Source: Methanocorpusculum sp.
GTDB taxonomy: Archaea; Halobacteriota; Methanomicrobia; Methanomicrobiales; Methanocorpusculaceae
Reading direction: 5' to 3'
Length of the DNA: 13,365 nucleotides
NCBI GenBank assembly: GCA_029987045.1
Contig: DALTWN010000009.1
Location: 1-13,365 of the forward strand
Below are positions 7,327 through 13,365 of this stretch, piece after piece. The notes under the pieces were generated by a model that saw only the letters and a list, made by a program, of their open reading frames with translations, was not told where the DNA came from and searched no databases. How positions within the stretch are numbered: position 1 is the stretch's first letter; every line of letters starts with the position of its first letter. The position numbers and the translations under genes were made by a program.

Positions 7327-8069
7327 GTGAAACTCCAGTTTTAAAAGTTGAAAATCTTTCTAAATCTTATGGCGAGTTGGCGGTATTGAAGAATATCTCG
7401 TTTGAGGTCAAGAAAGGAGACAAGATGGTGTTCATCGGTCCGTCGGGAACCGGGAAATCAACGCTCCTGCGCTGTATCAATATGCTTACTGTTCCTGATT
7501 CCGGGAATGTCTATCTGGATGGCGAAGAGATTGTCCATTCCGAAAAGAAGAAGATCAATGCCTATCGACAACGCATGGGAATGGTCTTCCAGAATTTCAA
7601 TCTCTTCGACCATCTGACAGCGGTCAGGAATGTTGAACTTGCGCTCCTTAAAGTGCGGAAGATGAGCAAGGAGGAAGCACATAAGAAAGCCATGTTCGAA
7701 CTTGAGCGGGTAGGCATGGCGGATCGTGCGGATTATTATCCTGCCCAGTTGTCAGGCGGTCAGGCACAGCGGGTATCGATTGCACGTGCTTTGGCGATGG
7801 ATCCGGAAGTAATGCTGTTCGATGAACCGACATCTGCACTCGATCCTGAACTCAAACGTGAGGTCATGGAAGTCATGCGTAAACTTGCAGAACAGGGAAT
7901 GACCTGTCTTGTCGTAACGCATGAAATGAAGTTTGCAACCTCGTTTGCGACGCAGATCTTCCTGATGGAGAAGGGAGAAATTATCGAACGCGGGAATCCG
8001 GCGGATATTCCGACAAGTCCGGATTTCGCAAGAATGCGTGCATTCATTGGTGCATATAACGAGGAATGA
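7323..8069 (+). CDS. Amino-acid ABC transporter ATP-binding protein (HisP/GlnQ type)
   Basis: The protein has 248 residues, the standard length. It drives uptake by ATP hydrolysis on the cytoplasmic face, as a homodimer under the two permeases. All nucleotide-binding motifs are intact: Walker A GPSGTGKS (39-46), Q-loop MVFQNFNLFDHLT, signature LSGGQ (143-147, in LSGGQAQRVSIARAL), Walker B VMLFDEPTSALD with Asp167-Glu168, and switch His200 in VVTHE. The NLFDHLTAVRNVELAL segment is typical of polar amino-acid importers. There is no C-terminal regulatory extension. The start overlaps the upstream permease stop by 4 bases, and GGTGA at 7312-7316 is the Shine-Dalgarno. The ATPase gene lies between the two permease genes rather than at the end of the operon. 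Confidence 0.96.
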   Translation: MSETPVLKVENLSKSYGELAVLKNISFEVKKGDKMVFIGPSGTGKSTLLRCINMLTVPDSGNVYLDGEEIVHSEKKKINAYRQRMGMVFQNFNLFDHLTAVRNVELALLKVRKMSKEEAHKKAMFELERVGMADRADYYPAQLSGGQAQRVSIARALAMDPEVMLFDEPTSALDPELKREVMEVMRKLAEQGMTCLVVTHEMKFATSFATQIFLMEKGEIIERGNPADIPTSPDFARMRAFIGAYNEE

Positions 8070-8084
8070 GTATAGATATGGTTC

Positions 8085-8091
8085 GGAGGAG
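8085..8091 (+). promoter_or_regulatory. Strong Shine-Dalgarno deciding the start of the second permease
   Basis: GGAGGAG lies before two in-frame ATGs, at 8094 and 8100. In guaB, the lipoprotein, the first permease, the ATPase, nadE and the thermosome, the base equivalent to the last G of AGGAGG is 9-11 bases before the start. Only the ATG at 8100 fits that spacing (11, against 5 for 8094). Confidence 0.6.
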
Positions 8092-8099
8092 TAATGGCT

Positions 8100-8858
8100 A
8101 TGAGTTCTGAGATGCTTTTCGGTCTTATTCGTACCGAACCGGAATTCTGGACGGATGTACTTCTCCCGGCAATGGCGCAGGGGTTCCTGGTGACGCTCGA
8201 GCTGATTCTCATTGTTGCCCCGCTTGGACTGCTGCTGGGTATTCTGGTTTCCGTTCTCCGTGTATATGCGCCAAAACCCATATCTTTCCTTGCAAAACTC
8301 TATGTGCTCATATTCAGAGGATGTCCGCTTATCGTATTGCTGTTCATCCTGTATTTCGGGCTGCCGTCGGTCGGAATTCTGCTGGAAGGGTTTACTGCGG
8401 CCGTCATCGGATTCGTCCTTTGCAACTCGGCATACAACTCGGAGTATATCCGCGGGGCATTGCAGTCGATCAAGCGTGGACAGCTGCTTGCGGCTCAGTC
8501 GCTCGGTATGACCAAGGTCCAGGCGATCATCCATGTCATTATCCCTCAGGCACTGCGCCGGGCAATTCCCGGTGTGTCCAATGAATTCATCTATATGATC
8601 AAGTACACGTCGCTTGCGTACTTTGTCACGGTCATTGAGACGACGATGGCCGCGAAGATGATTGCTTTGCACTACATGGCGTTCATCGAGTCGTTCGGAA
8701 TAGCTGCACTGATTTATCTTGCGGTTGTTTCGCTTGCGACCTTTGGTGTCCATAAACTCGAAAAGAAAGTTGCAATTCCCGGGTATGGTCCGATCAAAGT
8801 CGAACATCCGACATTTAAACTGAAGAAGAAACCGTCGTCTGCCGATACGGCAAAATAA
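8100..8858 (+). CDS. Amino-acid ABC transporter permease, second subunit
   Basis: The protein has 252 residues; a start at 8094 would give 254. It is an integral membrane protein, homologous to the first permease and probably its heterodimer partner. After a short N-terminal stretch (EPEFWTDVLLPAMAQG), the hydrophobic segment FLVTLELILIVAPLGLLLGIL matches the start of the other permease. The EAA loop AAQSLGMTKVQAIIHVIIPQALRRAIP differs from its partner at few positions, pointing to duplication. Other family segments are FRGCPLIVLLFILYFGLP and CNSAYNSEYIRGALQSIKRGQ. A basic hydrophilic tail (KLKKKPSSADTAK) is absent from the partner. The gene lies 30 bases after the ATPase stop with a strong Shine-Dalgarno and is the last gene of the transporter unit, followed by a hairpin and seven T. 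Confidence 0.92.
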   Translation: MSSEMLFGLIRTEPEFWTDVLLPAMAQGFLVTLELILIVAPLGLLLGILVSVLRVYAPKPISFLAKLYVLIFRGCPLIVLLFILYFGLPSVGILLEGFTAAVIGFVLCNSAYNSEYIRGALQSIKRGQLLAAQSLGMTKVQAIIHVIIPQALRRAIPGVSNEFIYMIKYTSLAYFVTVIETTMAAKMIALHYMAFIESFGIAALIYLAVVSLATFGVHKLEKKVAIPGYGPIKVEHPTFKLKKKPSSADTAK

Positions 8859-8867
8859 TCTTTTTTT
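8840..8867 (+). terminator. Terminator of the transporter operon
   Basis: TGCCG-ATA-CGGCA (8840-8852) is a 5-pair hairpin at the very end of the second permease gene. A run of seven T follows at 8861-8867, just after the stop. Because the next ATG begins at 8868, this tract also forms the immediate upstream sequence of the following gene. Confidence 0.55.
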
Positions 8868-9359
8868 ATGGATATGTCTCGTTTGGAATCGGCCGCGAAA
8901 AAGGAAATCCGGAACCATGGCGGCATCGGTTCCGCAGAAATAATCTGTGTAACCGGCAGTTCTCCGATGCGGACCTTTGCCTTGCGGATCTTCATCAGTT
9001 CTCTGTTTGCGAAACGGCGGGACGTTTCATTCGTCTCTTCTCCTGACCAGGCATCTCTTGTTCTGACGGATGATTCTCTGGATACGGTTTCTGCCGGGTT
9101 GCTGGATGCGGTTCTGGACGGTTCGGTAGCGAAGTATGTTGTCTCTTCTGCGACTGTACGGACGATTGCACCGTTTGCATCGGTTGAAGATACGGAACTC
9201 TATGCATATGCTGTACAGAACGGGTGGCATCGGGAAAAAGAACCGGTTACTTCAGAAACTGCCGGATTTCTGGATGATTTTGTAAAAACCCGTCCCGGAT
9301 CGAAGTTTGCCCTAAAGAATATTGCTGATAAACTATCAATGGTATCTAGAAAGGAGTGA
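8868..9359 (+). CDS. Unassigned small protein; possible degenerate PP-loop ATPase of TtuA/Ncs6 type
   Basis: The protein has 163 residues and no secure family. By eye it resembles a shortened tRNA-thiolation ATPase (TtuA/Ncs6/TIGR00269). The stretch EIICVTGSSPMRTFALRIF sits where those proteins have the PP-loop (SGGKDS), but the motif is lost. LTDDSLDTVSAGLLDAVLDGS recalls their GHNLDDxAxTxLxNxLxGD. Then IAPFASVEDTELYAYAVQNG and FLDDFVKTRPGSKFALKNI recall their PL-xxPExEVxxYA and FLxxLExxxPGxKFxLL. Only one Cys is present, so zinc-ribbon and iron-sulfur ligands are gone. It is probably catalytically dead if the homology holds. The start is at 8868 or 8874; neither has a Shine-Dalgarno. The gene lies 6 bases before nadE, whose product is also a PP-loop enzyme, so co-expression is expected. 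Assignment is tentative. Confidence 0.45.
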   Translation: MDMSRLESAAKKEIRNHGGIGSAEIICVTGSSPMRTFALRIFISSLFAKRRDVSFVSSPDQASLVLTDDSLDTVSAGLLDAVLDGSVAKYVVSSATVRTIAPFASVEDTELYAYAVQNGWHREKEPVTSETAGFLDDFVKTRPGSKFALKNIADKLSMVSRKE

Positions 9360-9365
9360 GAAGGC

Positions 9366-10115
9366 GTGGAAGAAACCTGCGGATGTATAGGATGTGAGAT
9401 TGTCAAGGTAAAGGATCTGATACGCAATGCCATCTGGGACAGCGGGGCACAGGGGTTGGTCATCGGTATCTCGGGAGGAATCGATTCTGCCGTTGCGTGT
9501 GCTCTTGCCGTCAAAGCAGTGGGTAAGGAACGGGTTCTTGGCGTGTTCATGCCCGCATCCGAACACGGGATGCAGGATCGTGACGATGCACAGATGCTCT
9601 GTGATTCCCTGGGGGTGGAATTGCTCGTCGTTTCTTTGGAAAACGTTCTTGCCGAATTTCTGCGCACACCGCATATCACTGCCACCCCGCTTGCAGCTGG
9701 CAATATCTCTGCCCGGTTGAGAATGATCACGCTCTACAATATTGCCGCATCCCGCAACTATCTGGTCTGCGGAACCTCGAACAAGACCGAGTATCTTGTC
9801 GGGTACTCGACGAAATGGGGCGATGGTGCTGCAGATGTTCAGCCGCTTCTTCATCTCTACAAGAAAGACGTCTATGCTATTGCCGAAGAACTTGCACTTC
9901 CCGATCGCATCATCCGGAAAGCTCCAAGCGCCGGATTCTTCCCCGGCCAGACGGACGAGGCGGAGCTTGGCATGTCATATGCCGAGCTGGATGACGCACT
10001 CTTCACGCTGGAACTCAATAATTATGTTCCGGAGACAGAATTAGAGGAAAAAATTCTTGAAATGGTGAAAAAAAGCGAGCATAAACGTCATCTTCCTGCG
10101 AGTAAATTCGGATAA
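9366..10115 (+). CDS. nadE: NH3-dependent NAD+ synthetase
   Basis: The protein has 249 residues, the length of the short ammonia-using form; there is no glutaminase domain. It adenylates deamido-NAD+ with ATP and amidates it to NAD+, the last step of NAD synthesis, in the cytosol as a dimer. The PP-loop is GISGGIDSAV (34-43). LGVFMPASEHGMQDRDDA, GNISARLRMITLYN, CGTSNKTEYLVGYSTKWGDGAAD and PLLHLYKKDVYAIAEEL are the expected substrate and dimer segments. APSAGFFPGQTDEAELGMSYAELD and a C-terminal SEHKRHLPASKF follow. The start is GTG at 9366, with GGAG at 9353-9356 inside the end of the preceding gene. An unusual N-terminal leader contains Cys5, Cys7 and Cys10 (CGCIGC). The gene lies 6 bases after the small PP-loop-like gene, so the two are probably co-transcribed. 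Confidence 0.96.
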   Translation: MEETCGCIGCEIVKVKDLIRNAIWDSGAQGLVIGISGGIDSAVACALAVKAVGKERVLGVFMPASEHGMQDRDDAQMLCDSLGVELLVVSLENVLAEFLRTPHITATPLAAGNISARLRMITLYNIAASRNYLVCGTSNKTEYLVGYSTKWGDGAADVQPLLHLYKKDVYAIAEELALPDRIIRKAPSAGFFPGQTDEAELGMSYAELDDALFTLELNNYVPETELEEKILEMVKKSEHKRHLPASKFG

Positions 10116-10154
10116 CATCCTTTTATCACTAGAGAGAGCCAATACTATTCTATC
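10110..10154 (+). promoter_or_regulatory. Candidate promoter for the 10155 gene, overlapping a small nadE hairpin
   Basis: CTTTTATCA at 10120-10128 is TATA-like and centred 30 bases before the ATG at 10155, predicting a leader of about 4 bases. No Shine-Dalgarno is present. The short hairpin GGAT-AAC-ATCC (10110-10120), just before the T-run, could double as a weak nadE terminator. Confidence 0.4.
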
Positions 10155-11120
10155 ATGGCAGACCCAAACTATGACCAGGCGCTCTCGGAAATATCATTAA
10201 TTCTTCAAACCGCAGGATATGACTGCGAAGCTGAGGAAGGTCCATTCAACCTCTCGGGAGTAAAGGGGAACAAGTGTATAATTGTCCTCTGTTCCGACGA
10301 TATGAATGCGCTCCAGCGGTTCGATATGACCCCGTATACTATCAATATCGGCGGGTCGAAGATTCGCTGCGATAAGCTGATCTTCTCTGTTAACTCGTCA
10401 TTCAAACCGAAAGAGTCTCTTATCTGGTCAAAAGAAAAGCTTCTGGGTCTGATTGCTGCAGCTGCTGAAGCACGTATCTTTGCCCAGCCGTTTTCACTGG
10501 ATGCAGCGCCGGTATCTTATGCGGGTGCTTCTGTGCAGCCGGACCCGAGTGGTAATTCGACCCTTCAGATGTCAATGATGGGCCTTGAGCAGATGCTGCC
10601 GGTTAAAATCGATGCACGTGGAGCAGCCCGCGTCTGTCACGAGGAGGGTCCGTCCCGGCTGAAACTGATTCCGTACTGGAGATATGAATACACATCCGGA
10701 GGTTCTGCATCCTATAAGGGTAAGGAAGTCAAGTTTGACGGTCAGGGGTATGGCTGGATAAATGCGGTCAATAATCTGGAATGGGAATTCGGTGCCGATG
10801 CAATGCCGCAGCCGAGTGAAATCCCGCGGGATGCAGAGATTGTCTCTGCAACGACTCAGCAGAAGGATGTCGAAGAGACCATCATGCAGCTTCTGATCAA
10901 GAAGCTCACCAAACACCTTCGTCTGAAAGTAACCTCCGGCGATGCTATCTTTGCCGAAGAAAAGGAGTTTATTCCGACACCTGAGAACATTTCGCTCAAG
11001 GTCACCAAGGTTTACGTTCCGGTCTGGGAGATCAGAGGAAAGAAGGATATTGTCGAAGTCAATGCCTTTGACGGTCAGGAACTTGCGGTTCCGTCCGATG
11101 AAGGCTGTGAAGTATTCTAA
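10155..11120 (+). CDS. Conserved-looking protein of unknown function
   Basis: The protein has 321 residues and I do not recognise a family. It has no signal peptide or membrane segment, so it is probably cytosolic. The first 105 residues form an alpha/beta domain (helix at 5-20, then strands around KCIIVLCSDD and KLIFSVNS) with Cys24, Cys41, Cys46 and Cys72. A low-complexity linker (about 108-140) follows. The C-terminal part contains two related strands: LKLIPYWRYEY (Pro173-Tyr174-Trp175) and KVYVPVWEIRG (Pro289-Val290-Trp291). Each is followed by a hydrophilic turn and a second strand, as in VEVNAFDGQELAVP, and a helix (VEETIMQLLIKKLTKHL) separates them. The first domain faintly recalls restriction-endonuclease-like folds, but I see no PD-(D/E)XK residues. 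The gene is 3 bases from the FAD oxidoreductase, so the two should act or be regulated together. Confidence 0.6.
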   Translation: MADPNYDQALSEISLILQTAGYDCEAEEGPFNLSGVKGNKCIIVLCSDDMNALQRFDMTPYTINIGGSKIRCDKLIFSVNSSFKPKESLIWSKEKLLGLIAAAAEARIFAQPFSLDAAPVSYAGASVQPDPSGNSTLQMSMMGLEQMLPVKIDARGAARVCHEEGPSRLKLIPYWRYEYTSGGSASYKGKEVKFDGQGYGWINAVNNLEWEFGADAMPQPSEIPRDAEIVSATTQQKDVEETIMQLLIKKLTKHLRLKVTSGDAIFAEEKEFIPTPENISLKVTKVYVPVWEIRGKKDIVEVNAFDGQELAVPSDEGCEVF

Positions 11121-11123
11121 TCC

Positions 11124-12413
11124 ATGATCATCGTAATCGGGGGCGGTCCGGCGGGCAGAATGGCAGCCATGCGTCTGGCGTCTGCCGGACGCGAGGTTAC
11201 GCTTATTGAGAAGCGTAAGCTTGGCGGTCAGTGTGTGTTCGACGGATGTATGCTCGTCTGTGCTCTCAATGACATTGCCCGTTCAATCGAGAATGCGGCC
11301 CATATGCACGGTCTCGGCCTTCTCGATGGTTCGTTGCAGGTTGATTATCCGTGCGTCCTCAAACGGCTTGAAGAGACGCAAGCGAAACTCGCACATATTC
11401 TTGAAAAAGAAACATGTGCCGCAGGTGTCCATGTCGAGTACGGAAAAGAAGCCGAGGTACGGAACGGAAAGGTCTTCGTTGACGGTATCGAACGCATGGC
11501 AGAAGCCGTCATCATCGCCACGGGTGCAGAGCTCAATATGCCGGACATTCCGGGAATCGATCTGAAACAGGTCTATACGCCCCGGTCTCTTCGTACAATG
11601 CAGCGTCTTCCGAAACGCATGGTTATTGTCGGCGGCGGTATTTCGGGTGCCGAGTTCGCCTACATCTATGCCGCATTCGGGGTACAGGTTACCCTGGTTG
11701 CCCGTTCGTCGCTTCTTGGCATTCTGCCGGATACGCTTCTTGCCGATGCCCGCCGTGATCTTCACCGGGTCGATATCCGTGAACATGCGGTTCTGATGGC
11801 GATCAACGGTACCGATGCCGTCGAAAGCGTCACGGTGGACGGAGAAGAGATTCCCTGTGATGCAGTCTTGTGTACTACCGGATTTAAACCGACTTCCCCG
11901 TATGTGACCGGTGTCGCCAGACGTGAAGACGGTGCAATCATTACCGATCCGAACACCATGGAAACATCCCTGAAAGGCGTATATGCCGCTGGAGATGTCT
12001 GCGGCGCTCCGTATTTCACCCCGGTATCGCGTCTTCAGGGGTTTGCGGCCGCAGATGCGATTCTGGGGACGCCGCGTACAGTGGATCTTGCACAGATTCC
12101 GTTTGCGGTTGTTCTGGGACGAGATTATGTGGTCTGTCCGGCACGTGAATCGGGAACGACCGAATCATATCCGAACATTGCAGGCCCCGGTTCCTACTGG
12201 AATGTCATCGATGCATCCATCGGTCATATGGAACTGACCACCGCATCCGACGGCAGGATCCTCGGATTCGCCTCTTCGTCGCCGTCCGGCGGGCTGGTGG
12301 GCACCTATCTGGGCTATCTGGTCAGAAAGGGCGTTACGGTGCATGAATTCTCGCCGTTGCTGGAAGTCCATCCTCTTCCGGACGGTCTCTACAGCATGAT
12401 CCGGTTTTCCTGA
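11124..12413 (+). CDS. FAD-dependent pyridine nucleotide-disulfide oxidoreductase (dihydrolipoamide dehydrogenase-like)
   Basis: The protein has 429 residues, shorter than typical dihydrolipoamide dehydrogenases (about 460-475). FAD binding: IVIGGGPAG (3-11) with Glu29 closing the Rossmann motif. The redox disulfide is Cys37 and Cys42 in GGQCVFDGC, replacing the usual GGTCLNxGC; an extra Cys46 follows. The second FAD contact is IIATGAE, the NAD(P)-binding fold is VIVGGGISGAEFA (Gly170-Glu177), and the last FAD motif is GVYAAGDV (290-292). The C-terminal dimerisation motif, normally HPTxxE, is HPLPDG: His416 is kept, but the Glu partner at +5 is Gly, with Asp at +4. No 2-oxoacid dehydrogenase genes are nearby, so the substrate is unknown; a thiol or disulfide, or a quinone-like acceptor, is possible. 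It follows the unknown gene by 3 bases and is followed by a hairpin terminator. Confidence 0.85.
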   Translation: MIIVIGGGPAGRMAAMRLASAGREVTLIEKRKLGGQCVFDGCMLVCALNDIARSIENAAHMHGLGLLDGSLQVDYPCVLKRLEETQAKLAHILEKETCAAGVHVEYGKEAEVRNGKVFVDGIERMAEAVIIATGAELNMPDIPGIDLKQVYTPRSLRTMQRLPKRMVIVGGGISGAEFAYIYAAFGVQVTLVARSSLLGILPDTLLADARRDLHRVDIREHAVLMAINGTDAVESVTVDGEEIPCDAVLCTTGFKPTSPYVTGVARREDGAIITDPNTMETSLKGVYAAGDVCGAPYFTPVSRLQGFAAADAILGTPRTVDLAQIPFAVVLGRDYVVCPARESGTTESYPNIAGPGSYWNVIDASIGHMELTTASDGRILGFASSSPSGGLVGTYLGYLVRKGVTVHEFSPLLEVHPLPDGLYSMIRFS

Positions 12414-12454
12414 GACCCGAATCGGCGCGGCCATCCTGTTTTCCACCCCAATGC

Positions 12455-12483
12455 GGAATTCCGTCGGAATTCCACTGATTTTT
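12455..12483 (+). terminator. Hairpin terminator after the FAD oxidoreductase
   Basis: Two copies of the palindrome GGAATTCC (12455-12462 and 12466-12473) flank GTC, giving a perfect 8-pair stem with a 3-base loop. Five T follow at 12479-12483. The element resembles a bacterial intrinsic terminator and separates the oxidoreductase from the thermosome promoter. Confidence 0.65.
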
Positions 12484-12490
12484 AGCGGAC

Positions 12491-12532
12491 AAAACAATAA
12501 CATATATATAGAACAACAATACAAGATAATTG
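12491..12532 (+). promoter_or_regulatory. Strong thermosome promoter
   Basis: ATATATATA at 12502-12510 is the best TATA box in the window. It is preceded by the A-rich AAAACAATAAC, which could serve as the B recognition element. Usual spacing puts transcription start near 12532, leaving a leader of about 44 bases before the ATG at 12576. Confidence 0.7.
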
Positions 12533-12537
12533 ATACA

Positions 12538-12563
12538 GTACCTCAGCAGATATGTTGAGGTAT
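12538..12563 (+). promoter_or_regulatory. 5'-leader hairpin/palindrome upstream of the thermosome Shine-Dalgarno
   Basis: TACCTCAGCA (12539-12548) pairs with TGTTGAGGTA (12553-12562) around a GATA loop: 10 pairs with one G-T wobble, plus a further wobble at 12538/12563. The Shine-Dalgarno AGGTGAT (12564-12570) begins right after the stem, with 5 bases to the ATG. It could be an RNA control element or a DNA operator just downstream of the transcription start. Confidence 0.6.
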
Positions 12564-12575
12564 AGGTGATTATAC

Positions 12576-13365
12576 ATGTCAGCACAATTAGGCGGTCAGC
12601 CGATCTTAATTCTGAAAGAGGGCGGATCCCGTACTCGGGGACGCGACGCTCAGAGCATGAACATCGCTGCAGCAAAAGCTGTTGCAGGCGCAGTACGCAC
12701 CACGCTCGGTCCGAAAGGAATGGACAAAATGCTTGTCGATACCATTGGTGATGTCGTTATTACCAACGATGGTGTGACTATCCTGAAAGAGATGGATATC
12801 GAACACCCGGCAGCAAAGATGATGGTCGAGGTCGCAAAGACCCAGGATGACGAAGTCGGAGATGGAACCACCTCTGCAGTCGTTATTGCAGGCGAACTCT
12901 TAAAGAAGTCCGAAGAACTCCTCGAGCAGGATGTCCACCCGACGGTTATCACTCTCGGATACCGCCAGGCAGCAGAGAAAGCACAGGAACTTCTCCAGAC
13001 CATTGCACACGATGTCAAACCGACCGACAAGGAAATCCTTTCCAAGATTGCAGGAACTGCAATGACCGGAAAGAACGCAGAAGCTTCCAAAGAAAAGCTC
13101 TGTGACTTAATCGTCCGTGCAGTCACTCTCGTTACCGACGAGGACGGTACTGTAGATACCGAAAACGTCAAGGTCGAGAAGCGTGTCGGCGGAGCAATCG
13201 AAGACTCCGAGATCGTCGAGGGTATGCTCATCGACAAGGAACGTGTCCACCCGGGCATGCCGAAGTCGGTCGAAAAGGCAAAGATTCTCCTGCTCAACGC
13301 AGCAGTCGAATACAAGAAGACCGAAGTCGATGCAGAAATCTCCATCACCTCTCCGGACCAGCTCC
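12576..13365 (+). CDS. Thermosome subunit (group II chaperonin), N-terminal part, 3' end outside window
   Basis: 263 codons lie in the window, about half of a usual subunit of roughly 550. It forms a double-ring, ATP-driven protein-folding chamber in the cytosol. It starts [22 protein letters not shown], as usual for archaeal subunits. The nucleotide-binding motifs are intact: [12 protein letters not shown] (42-53), [11 protein letters not shown] (60-70) and [13 protein letters not shown] (91-103), with Asp96 of GDGTT the expected catalytic or metal residue. The intermediate domain ([15 protein letters not shown]) and entry to the apical domain ([31 protein letters not shown]) follow. The second equatorial half is missing. 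Start choice is secure: AGGTGAT at 12564-12570 with a 5-base spacer. The strong promoter and leader hairpin fit an abundant, heat-responsive gene. Which paralogue it is cannot be told. Confidence 0.96.
   Translation, partial: MSAQLGGQPILILKEGGSRTRGRDAQSMNIAAAKAVAGAVRTTLGPKGMDKMLVDTIGDVVITNDGVTILKEMDIEHPAAKMMVEVAKTQDDEVGDGTTSAVVIAGELLKKSEELLEQDVHPTVITLGYRQAAEKAQELLQTIAHDVKPTDKEILSKIAGTAMTGKNAEASKEKLCDLIVRAVTLVTDEDGTVDTENVKVEKRVGGAIEDSEIVEGMLIDKERVHPGMPKSVEKAKILLLNAAVEYKKTEVDAEISITSPDQL

Noticed and set aside
7752..8918. Long open frame on the - strand (388 codons) opposite the ABC ATPase and permease genes
   Set aside because: It overlaps two intact transporter genes with complete motifs. Its product is a basic, low-hydrophobicity sequence with no family resemblance.
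12455..12473. Paired GGAATTCC sites as a recombination or restriction-related repeat
   Set aside because: The 3-base spacing and following T-run fit a simple terminator hairpin, and no mobile-element gene is nearby.
1..13365. CRISPR array, insertion sequence, tRNA or rRNA gene, defence island
   Set aside because: Reading both strands I saw no regularly spaced repeats, transposase motifs, cloverleaf with terminal CCA context, or nuclease/helicase clusters.

Overview
The window is archaeal and almost certainly comes from a methanogen. It carries mfnB, the first committed gene of methanofuran synthesis, a group II chaperonin (thermosome) subunit and an archaeal DUF460/COG2433 protein. Promoters look like TATA boxes, and Shine-Dalgarno sequences are of the GGTGAT type. 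Base composition looks close to balanced. With the bacterial-style transporters and regulator, this suggests a Methanomicrobiales-type methanogen, perhaps a relative of Methanocorpusculum. The genus is an inference. All genes lie on the + strand, and I see no tRNA, rRNA, CRISPR array, insertion sequence or phage gene.

Layout. (1) Positions 1-1681: the 3' end of a DUF460 protein, overlapped by 4 bases by a thiL-like thiamine-monophosphate kinase gene. (2) 1758-3920: mfnB abutting guaB (IMP dehydrogenase). (3) 4057-5313: a single MFS permease gene with its own promoter. (4) 5439-8858: a TrpR/YerC-like repressor gene followed by a complete polar amino-acid ABC importer (lipoprotein, permease, ATPase, permease). 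A candidate operator sits over the repressor's TATA box, and a strong hairpin lies between the binding-protein and permease genes. (5) 8868-10115: a small protein that looks like a decayed PP-loop ATPase of the TtuA/Ncs6 kind, then NAD synthetase. (6) 10155-12413: a conserved-looking protein of unknown function, then an FAD pyridine-nucleotide disulfide oxidoreductase with an altered C-terminal motif. (7) 12576 to the right edge: the N-terminal 263 residues of a thermosome subunit, behind a strong promoter and a long 5'-leader hairpin.

Most of this is core metabolism (cofactors B1, methanofuran and NAD; GMP synthesis; protein folding) mixed with an amino-acid uptake module under a putative local regulator. 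The best leads for something not yet described are the predicted operator for the TrpR-like protein, the intercistronic hairpin in the transporter operon, the thermosome leader hairpin, the degenerate PP-loop protein beside nadE, and the unknown protein paired with the atypical disulfide reductase.

Two kinds of translation start recur. First genes of units have a TATA-like box about 26-35 bases before the ATG and no Shine-Dalgarno, so they probably have very short or no leaders. Several downstream genes and the thermosome have a Shine-Dalgarno at constant spacing. I used this to choose starts.
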